Of a DNA stretch of 36,606 nt, positions 17,028 to 25,489 are shown piece by piece. This DNA comes from Deltaproteobacteria bacterium (GTDB taxonomy: Bacteria > Myxococcota > SpSt-1050). Below the pieces are notes generated by a model. It was not told the DNA's origin. It saw only the letters and a list, made by a program, of their open reading frames with translations, and ran no database searches. The translations under genes were made by a program, and so were the position numbers. The stretch is from positions 1 through 36,606 of the forward strand of contig JAOAFA010000032.1 in NCBI GenBank assembly GCA_026416535.1, in the 5' to 3' direction. How positions within the stretch are numbered: the stretch's first letter is position 1; each line of letters starts with the position of its first letter.

Positions 17028-18722
17028 TTATTCAATTAGACTATTTAGTTCAAAACCTGTTATGGTTTTCATAATACCACTTGGCATAAATATGAAAGAA
17101 ATTCTCCCAACAGGGTGTTTCTGTAGGACATAGAAAATATCTTTACCTGGTATGGAACCAGCGTAAATTATGTCAGAATAAAATTGAATGTTGTCATCGT
17201 TGATTATAGGTTTTGTTAGTTCTACTATATATGCATTGAATTCATTGGTCGAAGGATTTGAACTAGTGACCATTGCATAGGTGGAGTTGTCAAGAAAAGA
17301 GATTGTCTTGGGTTGAGTGTTAAGAAGCAGTTGGGTATTTATTTTTTTCTTTACTAAACCGAATACTGAAAAACCTTCTTGATTGTTTATTGCGATCTCC
17401 GTTGGATCGTGTTCATTGGGGTCAGTACCTTTTTTGTGGATAATAATAGCACTAAGCCCATTTGGTGAACATAGTATAAAATTTATGGCTTTATCCAGCT
17501 CATAGCTATGGTCTATTTTCTCGAATGAATAATCATTTAAGTCCAAGATCATTAGCTCTTCCCTATAATATACATTCGTATAGATTAGTACTTTTTTAAA
17601 TTCCTGATTTTCACATATCTCAAGCGAACCAGCTAAGAAGTCACCTAAATTAACCTCTTTAATTAATGAGTTATCAACAATACCTTGTGGTATCGGAATT
17701 ATTTTTATTTTCCCAACATCTCTAAATGATAAGATTATTTTGTTCATGCCTTTTGCAACTCTCATATCAGTAATTACACTTTCAAATCTTATCTCATAAG
17801 ATTTTAGGTCAACAGTAGAGATTACCAATAGAGATTGACCTGATAGGTATCTTAACACTATATATTCAGAATTTTTTAGATATGTAGCTATGCGGTTTTT
17901 CACGTTTTCTGTGTAATTTGGGTTAATGTTGATAAATTCTTGATTCCCAAGCTCATTGAATGGGTCGTCAAGTCTCAGAAAGTAAATTCTCTCCTTTGAA
18001 ACTATATACGCCGTATTCCTCTCTTGAGAGTAGAAAATATTAGTTATTCTCCTACCTACATCTATTTCTTTATATATCTTTTCATTAGGATTAATTTTTA
18101 ATTTGCTTATGTCCTCTGTCTTGATTAGGTTAATTCTACCTTCGCCAGCGTATATCTCGTTGTTTTGTCTTAATAATTCATTGTAATATGCGATAATATA
18201 CTTCCCGTCTGGAGAAACAGAGATATCATTATATTGTTGTCCCAGCGGAAATGATAGTATATTGGTAGTATCTTTATCGATTGAGAGCATCGCTATCTTT
18301 GAAGCCTTGTCTGCTAATACGAGGGCATAGTCTGTCTTTGGAATTACGATTAGGTTTTTAGGTGAGAAATCCATCTTAACTGAAAAGACTTTTAAAGATT
18401 CTGGTTCTATAATGGCAATTGAATTATTTGAAGGATTTAAAAGAAACAGATATTTATCTGAAGTAATGGGTGGAACGGCAGCGTATGGATTAGGTCGTTC
18501 TGGCTCAATATAGCCTGTATCTCTTCCTATATTTCCGTAGTCATACTGATAACCATAGTCATAATAAACCTGAGTATCAGGGGAGTAATTTCTAGCATCC
18601 TCTAAAGATATATCCCCTCCCAAATACAAATCCGTTTCTATATCCCCGCACCTAATTAAAAGAAATAGTAAACTAAATATAATGATTGAAAACACTATAT
18701 TTTCTGTCTTCAATATTTTCAT
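17028..18722 (-). CDS. Propeller-like lipoprotein with Asp/Tyr-rich N-terminal linker
   Basis: A 564-residue exported protein. A hydrophobic signal ends in LLIRCGD, a probable but atypical lipobox (Arg before Cys). Next comes an acidic, Tyr-rich linker (about 35-75; VYYDYGYQYDYGN) and then strand repeats like a YVTN-type seven-bladed propeller: YLFLLNPSNNSIAIIEPES, YALVLADKASKIAML, DISVSPDGKYIIAYY, and so on. DISVSPDGKYI is a typical propeller blade phrase. It is probably a tandem paralogue of the following gene. AAGGAGG precedes the ATG. Function unknown; a ligand-binding surface protein is the most I would infer. The 96-base gap to the Kelch gene shows no convincing promoter, so readthrough from 20455 is possible. 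Confidence 0.62.
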   Translation of the reverse strand: MKILKTENIVFSIIIFSLLFLLIRCGDIETDLYLGGDISLEDARNYSPDTQVYYDYGYQYDYGNIGRDTGYIEPERPNPYAAVPPITSDKYLFLLNPSNNSIAIIEPESLKVFSVKMDFSPKNLIVIPKTDYALVLADKASKIAMLSIDKDTTNILSFPLGQQYNDISVSPDGKYIIAYYNELLRQNNEIYAGEGRINLIKTEDISKLKINPNEKIYKEIDVGRRITNIFYSQERNTAYIVSKERIYFLRLDDPFNELGNQEFININPNYTENVKNRIATYLKNSEYIVLRYLSGQSLLVISTVDLKSYEIRFESVITDMRVAKGMNKIILSFRDVGKIKIIPIPQGIVDNSLIKEVNLGDFLAGSLEICENQEFKKVLIYTNVYYREELMILDLNDYSFEKIDHSYELDKAINFILCSPNGLSAIIIHKKGTDPNEHDPTEIAINNQEGFSVFGLVKKKINTQLLLNTQPKTISFLDNSTYAMVTSSNPSTNEFNAYIVELTKPIINDDNIQFYSDIIYAGSIPGKDIFYVLQKHPVGRISFIFMPSGIMKTITGFELNSLIE

Positions 18723-18818
18723 ATGAAACCTCCTTTTCTGTTAATATATAATGGAATTTAATGAATTTTTCTATAAAAAAGTTAAAATGGAAAGTTGGGG
18801 AAATAGATGTCAGATTCT

Positions 18819-20402
18819 TTATTCAATAAAAGAACAACTACACCCATTGGAGCCACTGTTATCCGTATTTGTGTCAAAAGATGATAAATTATCTATTATG
18901 CCTTCGGTGTCTTTATACATGAGAATATCCTCTTCTATCTCATCGTTACCTATAATATCTTCCCTTTTTTCAGATTGATTGTCAGATAAAAATGTGTCCC
19001 TTCCTGCATCTAATACACCTGTGTCTCTCGGGGGAATCTCGCCATCACAATACCCATTTTTACATGACTCTTCACACTGTTGATGAAGCACCCAGCCACC
19101 TGTTGCATTACATATCTCTACGATAATTTTGACTCCAATATCTCTGCATCTCCTTTCCCCTTCTTTACAGCCACCTATACACTGGCCATCCTTACACCCA
19201 CCGGGACATTCGTTGGTTCTATTAGTTCCATCTCCAAATGAGTTACATTTTACTATCCAATTGCCATCACATGAAAAAGTTCCAGGATTACATATCTTTT
19301 CCGGTGTGTATATTTCACATGTTTTAATAGAGGGTGTATTTTCGCCAACGTTTCCTCCACATATAAGCACTCCTTCTGGTCCAAGGAGTTCAGCAGTATG
19401 ATTTGCACGAGCCGTAATTAAATTAAGCGTATTTGCCCATTTGCCCGTATTAGGGTCATATAGTTCAAGTTGGGGGATAGCCTTTCCATCTTTATCAATT
19501 CCTCCTGATGCCAATACTTTTCCGTTATGTAAGAGCGTAAGCCTAAAATCCCTTCTAGGTGTATTTAGACCGCCTGTCTTTCTTATCTCATTCATAAGGG
19601 GATTATAGATGAATGTTTCTTGTAGAAAGCTTCCATTTTCATTTATACCACCTGCTATTAAGATATCGCTGTTACTTAAGGTCACTATTTGGTGTCCTAT
19701 TATATCTGACGGAAGCTCTTTAGCTACGGACACCGAATCATCCTTATAGTTGTAGACCTCCATTACCTTATTGCCTCCCCCGACAATTAATATTTTGCTT
19801 TCGGGGATGGCTACAAATTTATGACCATTTCTCGGATAAGAAAGATTATTAGGGGATTGAACCCAGTTGATTTCATTATTGGATACGACAAGTTTAGTTA
19901 TCGAATTGCCCGGCCCTATTAGCACAGAAAATATTAAAGGCTCCTCTGTGGGATTAAAAAACACAATACCCCCAGAATGCCCTACTGGTAGTGGTTTAAA
20001 TTCGTCTACAGACTTGGTCTGTATATCATAGAAATCTGCCTTGGTTATAGGTGACCCACTCTGATCTTCTCCGCCAACTATTAAAATCGACCCCTTTTCG
20101 GAACCTTGTTTAGATAAAGCAAAAAAATTCGCAATAGGTGGGTTCTTTCTTGCAACTTTCATTTTTGGGCCGCTTGTCCAACTTAGGGTTTGGATAGAAA
20201 AAAATTCACAGGTATCAAGGATAGTATTTCCATTTTTGCCACCACAGATTAAGTATGAACCTTCTATAGGGATATAAAGTCCTTCGTGATATGCTCTTGG
20301 TGTAATCATGGATTGGGCAGGTTTTACCTTTGCAGGTTCTTGCGTGTAACCAATACTTAAAAACATCAGAGATATTGTCAAATAGATGATCTTATACCTC
20401 AT
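18819..20402 (-). CDS. Secreted Kelch-propeller protein with Cys-rich module, acidic linker and GCSCSFIE tail
   Basis: A 527-residue exported protein. Signal peptide (1-20; cut near GYT) is followed by about six Kelch blades (about 35-365), each with a Gly-Gly core: ICGGKNGNTILDTCEFF, IVGGEDQSG, IVGGGNKVMEVY, IAGGINENG, ASGGIDKDG, ICGGNVGEN. A Cys-rich module (about 370-450) repeats patterns such as FSCDGNWIVKCNSFGD, GGCKDGQCIGGC and CKNGYCDG, as in Myxococcota surface proteins. A 70-residue Asp/Glu/Ser linker then leads to the final residues NGCSCSFIE. The same GCxCxFIE ending occurs on the phosphatase at 21393. AAGGAGG precedes the ATG. Likely surface-displayed binding protein; ligand unknown. 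Confidence 0.8.
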   Translation of the reverse strand: MRYKIIYLTISLMFLSIGYTQEPAKVKPAQSMITPRAYHEGLYIPIEGSYLICGGKNGNTILDTCEFFSIQTLSWTSGPKMKVARKNPPIANFFALSKQGSEKGSILIVGGEDQSGSPITKADFYDIQTKSVDEFKPLPVGHSGGIVFFNPTEEPLIFSVLIGPGNSITKLVVSNNEINWVQSPNNLSYPRNGHKFVAIPESKILIVGGGNKVMEVYNYKDDSVSVAKELPSDIIGHQIVTLSNSDILIAGGINENGSFLQETFIYNPLMNEIRKTGGLNTPRRDFRLTLLHNGKVLASGGIDKDGKAIPQLELYDPNTGKWANTLNLITARANHTAELLGPEGVLICGGNVGENTPSIKTCEIYTPEKICNPGTFSCDGNWIVKCNSFGDGTNRTNECPGGCKDGQCIGGCKEGERRCRDIGVKIIVEICNATGGWVLHQQCEESCKNGYCDGEIPPRDTGVLDAGRDTFLSDNQSEKREDIIGNDEIEEDILMYKDTEGIIDNLSSFDTNTDNSGSNGCSCSFIE

Positions 20403-20426
20403 GACAGACCTCCTTATGGTAAATAC

Positions 20427-20455
20427 ATATTAATTATTCTCATAAATTTTTACAA
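20427..20455 (-). promoter_or_regulatory. Candidate promoter for the Kelch/lipoprotein block
   Basis: On the minus strand, TTGTAA (20455-20450) and TAATAT (20432-20427) are 17 bases apart, about 25 bases before the Kelch ATG. It could drive the four minus-strand genes down to 14811. Consensus match only; the rest of 20456-20679 shows no gene. Confidence 0.45.
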
Positions 20456-20679
20456 CAAAATTCCTATAATTTTGATTTAATGGGGAGTGATTAGCATTGT
20501 TTCAGTATAATTTATCTAAAATGGGGGATTTAAAACTGAATTTCTTTTTTGTTTATACAAGATAAACCTCTTTATTGATAATCTGGAACGAAAAACAAGT
20601 AGAATGGCTAAAGTAGTCGAGATGTACGCCTGTCGATCAGATTGTTTTAGTTTGCAAAAAGTTTGAATATGAAATGCTA

Positions 20680-21249
20680 TTATTTAAGGCTGTTTTCAGC
20701 AAATGCTATTCCAAAACCAATGAACACGGCTCTTGTTAGGGTGATTCTTATTAAATCACCTGTGTAAAAAGATAAAGTTTCTATAGAGGGCATTGCCTTT
20801 CTCAAAATGTTCATCTCAATACTTGCAACTTTATCAATTAACATCTCTGCTGCTGGCTCTTCATCCAATAAATTGTTAAATGCCTCGCTTCTCTCATTTG
20901 GGGTTCGTGGAACCATCGTATTATTGTATTCGTCCATAAGAGTTGGATTATAGCGTATCCCCTTTTTAGGCTTTCTTTTAATCTTTTTTAGATTTTGATA
21001 AGAAATAAATATTAGATAACCGGAGAACAAGGAATTTCCTATCGCTCTAACTATTTTGTTACTTTCTTCTTTTGGGAGTTTGTTTAGTTCAGGAGCCTCT
21101 TCAAATAACTTTTCTTCTAGTTGGTAATTAAACTGGTCAATAGCAGCAGCTACGCCATCCTCAATTGTGTCATCCAGCGCTCTTGCCTCTTCTGGGGAGA
21201 GTGCGTTTAGCCTATCCCATTCCCTCGCTATATCCTTATACATTAACAT
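20680..21249 (-). CDS. Hypothetical protein, 189 residues
   Basis: I do not recognise this protein. It has no signal peptide. The first about 75 residues are acidic and helical (SPEEARALDDTIEDGVAAA), followed by a semi-hydrophobic stretch (SLFSGYLIFISYQNL), a Lys-rich patch (KKIKRKPKKGIRY), and another helical region ending in a semi-hydrophobic helix (AVFIGFGIAFAENSLK). This looks like a cytoplasmic all-alpha protein. The start is supported by AAAGGAGG seven bases before the ATG at 21249. A TTGACA (21309-21304, minus) lies upstream but I see no good -10. Divergent from the phosphatase gene; monocistronic. Confidence 0.7.
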   Translation of the reverse strand: MLMYKDIAREWDRLNALSPEEARALDDTIEDGVAAAIDQFNYQLEEKLFEEAPELNKLPKEESNKIVRAIGNSLFSGYLIFISYQNLKKIKRKPKKGIRYNPTLMDEYNNTMVPRTPNERSEAFNNLLDEEPAAEMLIDKVASIEMNILRKAMPSIETLSFYTGDLIRITLTRAVFIGFGIAFAENSLK

Positions 21250-21340
21250 CAGATGACCTCCTTTGTGCGCGCATTCAAGTTACCTCTCATCGGTTTTGCT
21301 TTTTGTCAAGTGAAAATAAAAACTATATTTTTTGGACTAT

Positions 21341-21369
21341 TTGACTTAAAAAGATTTTAATATTAAAAT
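21341..21369 (+). promoter_or_regulatory. Promoter for the secreted phosphatase gene
   Basis: TTGACT (21341-21346) and TAAAAT (21364-21369) are 17 bases apart, 23 bases before the ATG at 21393. Good consensus match in both boxes and spacing. Confidence 0.55.
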
Positions 21370-21392
21370 AGTAAATAAATGAGGTTAGAGCT

Positions 21393-23018
21393 ATGAAAAT
21401 TATTTATCTCTTGTCTCTTATCTTTTTTACTTTTCTACCATTATTGAATGCAGATCCAAAATATATAAGGTTGTCATATACAAAAGATGCCTCTTCTACA
21501 ATTACGATAGTGTGGCATACCGATATAGAGACGGATACTATGGTGAAATACGGCAAAAAAAGTGGAGTATATACAAACTCTGCAACGGGAAACTCTTTTA
21601 AGGCTAATGGTTTATTAAATTATATTCATGAGGTTACTCTTACAGGACTTGAACCTGATACAACTTATTATTATATAGTGGGTAGTAATTCCGATGGCTT
21701 CTCAAGCGAAAGAAGTTTTAAAACAGGACCTAAGGAAGATATTAATTGTGCTGAATTTAGCTTTGGATATCATGGGGATAATAGACCTGATCCAACATTT
21801 GGCGGTGGTGAAAATTGGCCTAAAATACTGGAGCAATGTGCCGCTCATGGGCCATCGTTTACCATAAGTGGTGGAGATTTGGTTATAGATGGTGACAAAA
21901 TTGACCAATGGATTAAGTTTTTAGGGTGGACTGAAAAAGTCGCAAGTAGTATTCCGTTTATGCCAACGATTGGGAATCACGATGATGGGCCGGGACAAGG
22001 TGATTCAGCTAATTATAATCAGATATTTGCTCTACCGCGCTCAGCTGGCATTTATGGAAGTAATACCGAAGATTACTATTATTTTACGTATGGCAATGCC
22101 ATATTTGTTTCTCTATCTACTCAAACATTTAAGGAAGGTTCTATCCCATTTGAGAAACAAGCAAAATGGTTAGACGAGGTCCTTACGAATAATCCTAAGA
22201 AATGGAAGTTTGTGTACTACCATCATCCTTCATATACAAAGAACGTAGTATTTGACATAAGTCATCAACCCAATGAAGTTAATCAAAATGCCGCTTTAAT
22301 ACCTGTATTTGATAAACATCATGTGGATATAGTATTCACAAGTCACAATCACTGGTATGAGCGATTTGAACCCTCAGCCTGTTCTAAATTGGGTAACGCA
22401 GGCTCTGATCAACCATGTCCTGTTGGGGAAAAGAATTTTGATAAGGGGACTGTTTATGTTGTCTCAGGAGGTGCAGGGGCATTTACAATTCCAGGATTAC
22501 TATGCGGGACAATGAAGGGGAGAGTCAAGTGTTCAGGGGATCATCATTATATAATTGTAAAAATAAAAGATGAAGTATTGACATATGAAGCCTATTCAGC
22601 TTATCCTCAACAAAATAAAATGATGGATACCTTTACGATTTCGAAAACTATTGGAAATTGTTCTGCATCTATAGATGCAGGATACCAAGATGTTTTAGGA
22701 GATGGGTTATTATTGGATATTATATTAAGTGATGAAGATTCTGGAATTAGCAGTGGTGATATACGGGATATTGGAACAAATACGGGTGATGAATCGGTAC
22801 AAGACATTTTTGAACATGATACTTTTGATATAAGTGAAAATATAGTGGATAAGGAGATGCATGATTTTGTGGATCTCTATGATAGTACTGAGCAACCAGA
22901 TAGGGTAGATGATAACGTAAACGATATTAAGACGACTCTTGATATTGCCGCAAGGGCTGATGTACCTTTATCTGATTCAAGTGAATCCGTCGGTTGTGGG
23001 TGTCTCTTTATAGAGTAA
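21393..23018 (+). CDS. Secreted purple-acid-phosphatase-like metallophosphoesterase with GCGCLFIE tail
   Basis: A 541-residue exported enzyme. Signal peptide to about residue 20 (LNA); fibronectin-III-like N domain of purple acid phosphatases (about 22-110, ending LEPDTTYYYIVG); calcineurin-type catalytic domain (about 120-410). Metal-ligand motifs appear in order: GYHGDNRPD, ISGGDLVIDGD, TIGNHDDGPG, YYHHPSYT and FTSHNHWYERFEP. It should hydrolyse phosphomonoesters outside the cytoplasm. The last about 125 residues are an Asp/Ser/Glu-rich linker with spaced Asp (DIILSDEDSG) ending in SVGCGCLFIE. This tail matches the Kelch protein ending, though the two proteins are otherwise unrelated. The small Cys-rich lipoprotein gene follows six bases after the stop. 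Confidence 0.88.
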   Translation: MKIIYLLSLIFFTFLPLLNADPKYIRLSYTKDASSTITIVWHTDIETDTMVKYGKKSGVYTNSATGNSFKANGLLNYIHEVTLTGLEPDTTYYYIVGSNSDGFSSERSFKTGPKEDINCAEFSFGYHGDNRPDPTFGGGENWPKILEQCAAHGPSFTISGGDLVIDGDKIDQWIKFLGWTEKVASSIPFMPTIGNHDDGPGQGDSANYNQIFALPRSAGIYGSNTEDYYYFTYGNAIFVSLSTQTFKEGSIPFEKQAKWLDEVLTNNPKKWKFVYYHHPSYTKNVVFDISHQPNEVNQNAALIPVFDKHHVDIVFTSHNHWYERFEPSACSKLGNAGSDQPCPVGEKNFDKGTVYVVSGGAGAFTIPGLLCGTMKGRVKCSGDHHYIIVKIKDEVLTYEAYSAYPQQNKMMDTFTISKTIGNCSASIDAGYQDVLGDGLLLDIILSDEDSGISSGDIRDIGTNTGDESVQDIFEHDTFDISENIVDKEMHDFVDLYDSTEQPDRVDDNVNDIKTTLDIAARADVPLSDSSESVGCGCLFIE

Positions 23019-23024
23019 CTAACC

Positions 23025-23387
23025 ATGAGAATAATAAATCTTGGCTTGATATTAATTTTTCTTTTTACCAATTGTTTTGATAAGTGTAAAGGTGAGTTGT
23101 ACGTATGTACGGAACTTCAAAAGAGGGCAGAGGAGTGTGAGGGAGAGATACTTGAGATATTCAGAAATTTTATAAAGGAAAATGAGAATAATGGCCGTAC
23201 TGATTTTGATTTTATCCTAATCGAAAGTAGAGTAAAGAAAAAGATAGCCCAAAAACAGGGGCAAAAACAATGTGAAAGATATAGATTATCTAAGAATAAA
23301 GATGAGCTATCAAGGTATAATAAACTTAAACATTGTGTTTATACCAAATCTTGTAGAGATTTTGCCTCTTGTATTATCTCATTTTAA
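23025..23387 (+). CDS. Small Cys-rich lipoprotein, function unknown
   Basis: A 120-residue exported protein. The signal ends in LFTNC, a probable lipobox with an unusual Asn before Cys17. Eight Cys in total, seven besides the lipid-modified one, sit in predicted helices: CTELQKRAEEC, KKKIAQKQGQKQCERY, KHCVYTKSCRDFASC. Spaced Cys in helices with charged faces suggest a disulfide-linked helical bundle. It begins six bases after the phosphatase stop and ends before a terminator, so both are likely one transcript; it may be an inhibitor, anchor or chaperone for the phosphatase (inference). No family recognised. Confidence 0.65.
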   Translation: MRIINLGLILIFLFTNCFDKCKGELYVCTELQKRAEECEGEILEIFRNFIKENENNGRTDFDFILIESRVKKKIAQKQGQKQCERYRLSKNKDELSRYNKLKHCVYTKSCRDFASCIISF

Positions 23388-23392
23388 TTTCT

Positions 23393-23437
23393 AATTCTAG
23401 GGTTTTACGAGGGGTTTTAGAATTTTTGATTTATTTT
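23393..23437 (+). terminator. Rho-independent terminator-like hairpin after the phosphatase operon
   Basis: AATTCTA (23393-23399) pairs with TAGAATT (23418-23424) around a G/T-rich loop, followed by T-runs. It comes six bases after the lipoprotein stop. The loop contains two GGGTTTTA-like copies. The stem is AT-rich, so strength is uncertain. Confidence 0.45.
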
Positions 23438-23453
23438 TATAACGTGTTAATAT
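23426..23453 (+). promoter_or_regulatory. Candidate promoter for the yggS-divIVA operon
   Basis: TTGATT (23426-23431) and TAATAT (23448-23453) are 16 bases apart, 25 bases before the ATG at 23478. It overlaps the T-run of the preceding terminator. Consensus match only. Confidence 0.4.
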
Positions 23454-23477
23454 TTATTATGGAGTTAAGCAATATCT

Positions 23478-24206
23478 ATGGCAATAGATAAATTTTATGA
23501 TATAGGTAGAAACATTGATGCAATAAAAGTTAAAATATTAGATGCCTGCAAGAGATCTAATAGAAGTATAGATTCAGTAAAACTAATAGCAGTAAGTAAA
23601 ACTGTCTCACCAGAATTTATAAAGGTGGCCTATGAACACGGAATTAAAGATTTTGGCGAAAACTACGTGCAAGAGATGAGCAAAAAAGTGGAGCTTTTAC
23701 CACGTGATATTAGATGGCACTTTATAGGACATTTACAAACCAATAAGATAAAATATTTAATAAAAATCGCCTCCCTGATCCACACTGTATATAAAGTAGA
23801 GCACCTACTTGAGGTAGAGAAGAGATGCGAGAAACTTGGGATTACAGCAGAGTTGCTTATAGAGGTAAATATTGGAAATGAAGTGAACAAATCTGGTATT
23901 CCACCTTCAAAAGTAGAAGAACTTGTTAAGAAATCGCTCGATTTTAAATACCTGAAAATTAAAGGGCTTATGTGTATTCCACCTATTGGTGGACCTGAAG
24001 AGACTAGAAAGTTTTTCAAAAACTTGCGTTTTATAAAAGATTGTATTAATAATAACTTGGGAAGCGAATTGTTAACAGAACTCTCAATGGGAATGAGTTC
24101 TGACTTTGAGGTTGCCATTGAGGAAGGTGCTACAATGATACGTATTGGTACTGCAATCTTTGGAGAAAGAAAGAGAGGAGGATACAATGAAGACGAGTCC
24201 AATTGA
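23478..24206 (+). CDS. YggS/PLPBP family pyridoxal phosphate homeostasis protein
   Basis: A 242-residue fold-type III PLP-binding protein with no known catalytic activity, which buffers PLP and affects amino acid balance. The PLP lysine is Lys41 in KLIAVSKT. Other family pieces: IKDFGENYVQEM, IRWHFIGHLQTNKIKYL, LIEVNIGNE, LKIKGLMCIPP, LSMGMSSDFEVAIEEGATMIRIG and GTAIFGER. Length is normal for the family (about 230). It opens a tight operon: its last 20 bases overlap the divIVA start. This neighbourhood is the widely conserved yggS-divIVA-DUF167 arrangement. Confidence 0.95.
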   Translation: MAIDKFYDIGRNIDAIKVKILDACKRSNRSIDSVKLIAVSKTVSPEFIKVAYEHGIKDFGENYVQEMSKKVELLPRDIRWHFIGHLQTNKIKYLIKIASLIHTVYKVEHLLEVEKRCEKLGITAELLIEVNIGNEVNKSGIPPSKVEELVKKSLDFKYLKIKGLMCIPPIGGPEETRKFFKNLRFIKDCINNNLGSELLTELSMGMSSDFEVAIEEGATMIRIGTAIFGERKRGGYNEDESN

Positions 24207-24732
24207 TATTAGGGAGGCTAGGTTCAAGGTTTCAATAAGGGGCTATGATAGAAAGGATGTAGAGGCTTTTCTAACCATGGTTGCAAGAGACTTTGAAAAC
24301 CTTCTTAGAGAGAATAATGAATTAAAGGAGACAATTAAACAGCTCACAAATCAAATCGAGGAGTATAAAGCGAGGGAGACTTCATTGCGCGAGGCAGTCA
24401 TTGCAGCTCAGAGAGTTGCCAATGAAATGAAGGAAGCAGCCAAAAAGGAGGCTGATATTATCTTATCGAGGGCAGAATTTCAGGCAGATAAAATAATCGA
24501 AAATGCAAATAGAAGGGTTATGGAGCTTCTTAAAGATATATCTGAACTAAAGAGACAAAAGATGGAATTTATAACTAGACTACATGCTCTTCTGGAGGGT
24601 CACTTGAAACTGTTATCTGTACAAAGGGAAGAGGAGATTTTATCAAAAGATTCCAATGTAACCTTCTTTGATGCTAATTACCATAATCAACTAGATACAG
24701 AGAAGACTGCTAAAAAAGATATGGAGAAATAG
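24187..24732 (+). CDS. DivIVA-domain protein
   Basis: A 181-residue coiled-coil protein. The start is the ATG at 24187, behind GAGGAG, inside the end of yggS; a longer reading from 24145 lacks a ribosome site. The N-terminal DivIVA lipid-binding motif is present: SPIDIREARFKVSIRGYD then RKDVEAFLTMVARDFENLL. A long heptad region (about 45-145) follows with LRENNELKETIKQL and an Ala-rich coil, then a short variable tail. DivIVA proteins mark curved membrane and scaffold division or pole proteins; in diderms their targets are less known. The next start codon directly abuts its stop (TAG then ATG), so the genes are coupled. Confidence 0.9.
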   Translation: MKTSPIDIREARFKVSIRGYDRKDVEAFLTMVARDFENLLRENNELKETIKQLTNQIEEYKARETSLREAVIAAQRVANEMKEAAKKEADIILSRAEFQADKIIENANRRVMELLKDISELKRQKMEFITRLHALLEGHLKLLSVQREEEILSKDSNVTFFDANYHNQLDTEKTAKKDMEK

Positions 24733-25080
24733 ATGAGTGATTACATTACTAAGATAAAAGATGGTGTTATTTTGAGAGTTATTGTTCATCCGAGGGCTAA
24801 CAAAAATGCTATTATTGGGGTTTATAGGGATATGCTCAAGGTGCAAGTTACAGCCCCTCCTTTGGGGAACTCAGCTAACGAGATGTTAATCGAGCTCTTG
24901 GCATCTTCTCTAAAGATCCCTAAATCCCAAATTAGCATTACAGTTGGTAAGTCATCTCGCCAGAAAATATTGAAGATTAGTTCTGTAAAATTTGAAAAGG
25001 TAAAATCTATGTTAGACGAGATAATCTCACCTAGTAAAAAGATTATCAAGGATAACGATCTTAATTTGGGGTTAGAATAA
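24733..25080 (+). CDS. DUF167 (YggU family) protein
   Basis: A 115-residue protein of the DUF167/YggU fold. Typical segments are visible: GVILRVIVHPRANKNAI, LKVQVTAPPLGNSANEMLIELLA, LKIPKSQISITVGKSSRQKIL. The function of the family is unknown. The tail after about residue 90 (Lys-rich) is a short extension. Its ATG directly follows the divIVA stop; the PilZ gene begins four bases after its own stop. Confidence 0.92.
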   Translation: MSDYITKIKDGVILRVIVHPRANKNAIIGVYRDMLKVQVTAPPLGNSANEMLIELLASSLKIPKSQISITVGKSSRQKILKISSVKFEKVKSMLDEIISPSKKIIKDNDLNLGLE

Positions 25081-25084
25081 GACT

Positions 25085-25486
25085 ATGCCAGATAGAAGAA
25101 AGTATCAAAGGAGAGTTTTAATAAAAGAAAATATTGAAGTGGAGAGGAGATATCACGAGAGGAGGAAGGGAGAGAGGAGAGATTCACCAAGGATAGCTGT
25201 AAAGATGTGGATTGACAACTTGGAGACTGAAGAAAAGGGGTGGGAGTATTTTGGCAATATTGGTCTTGGTGGGGCATTCATTGAGACGGACACGCCACCT
25301 GAGGAGGGCAAATATGTAAATATTAAACTGAGGAACATCGATGAAGCAGGGGACTTGGTACTAAAAGGAGAGGTAGTTGGGATTGATATTGAGAAGGGGA
25401 TAAGGGTAAAGTTTTGTGATATGTCATTTGAGGATGAGAGACGGCTTGCAAGATATATTGATGAGTTAATAAAGAGAGGGTTTTGA
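25085..25486 (+). CDS. PilZ-domain c-di-GMP-binding protein
   Basis: A 133-residue protein. The N-terminal 30 residues are strongly basic (RRKYQRR, ERRYHERRKGERR). A PilZ domain follows: the RRxxxR motif is RRDSPR (about 37-42), then the strand NIGLGGAFIETDTPP where most PilZ proteins have (D/N)xSxxG; here Gly replaces the Ser. RVKFCDMSFEDERRLARYI closes the domain. With RRxxxR intact it may still bind c-di-GMP, but the changed second motif could weaken binding. It could be an effector of the cyclase at 589, although many other cyclases probably exist in the genome. The response regulator starts just after. Confidence 0.85.
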   Translation: MPDRRKYQRRVLIKENIEVERRYHERRKGERRDSPRIAVKMWIDNLETEEKGWEYFGNIGLGGAFIETDTPPEEGKYVNIKLRNIDEAGDLVLKGEVVGIDIEKGIRVKFCDMSFEDERRLARYIDELIKRGF

Positions 25487-25489
25487 TTA

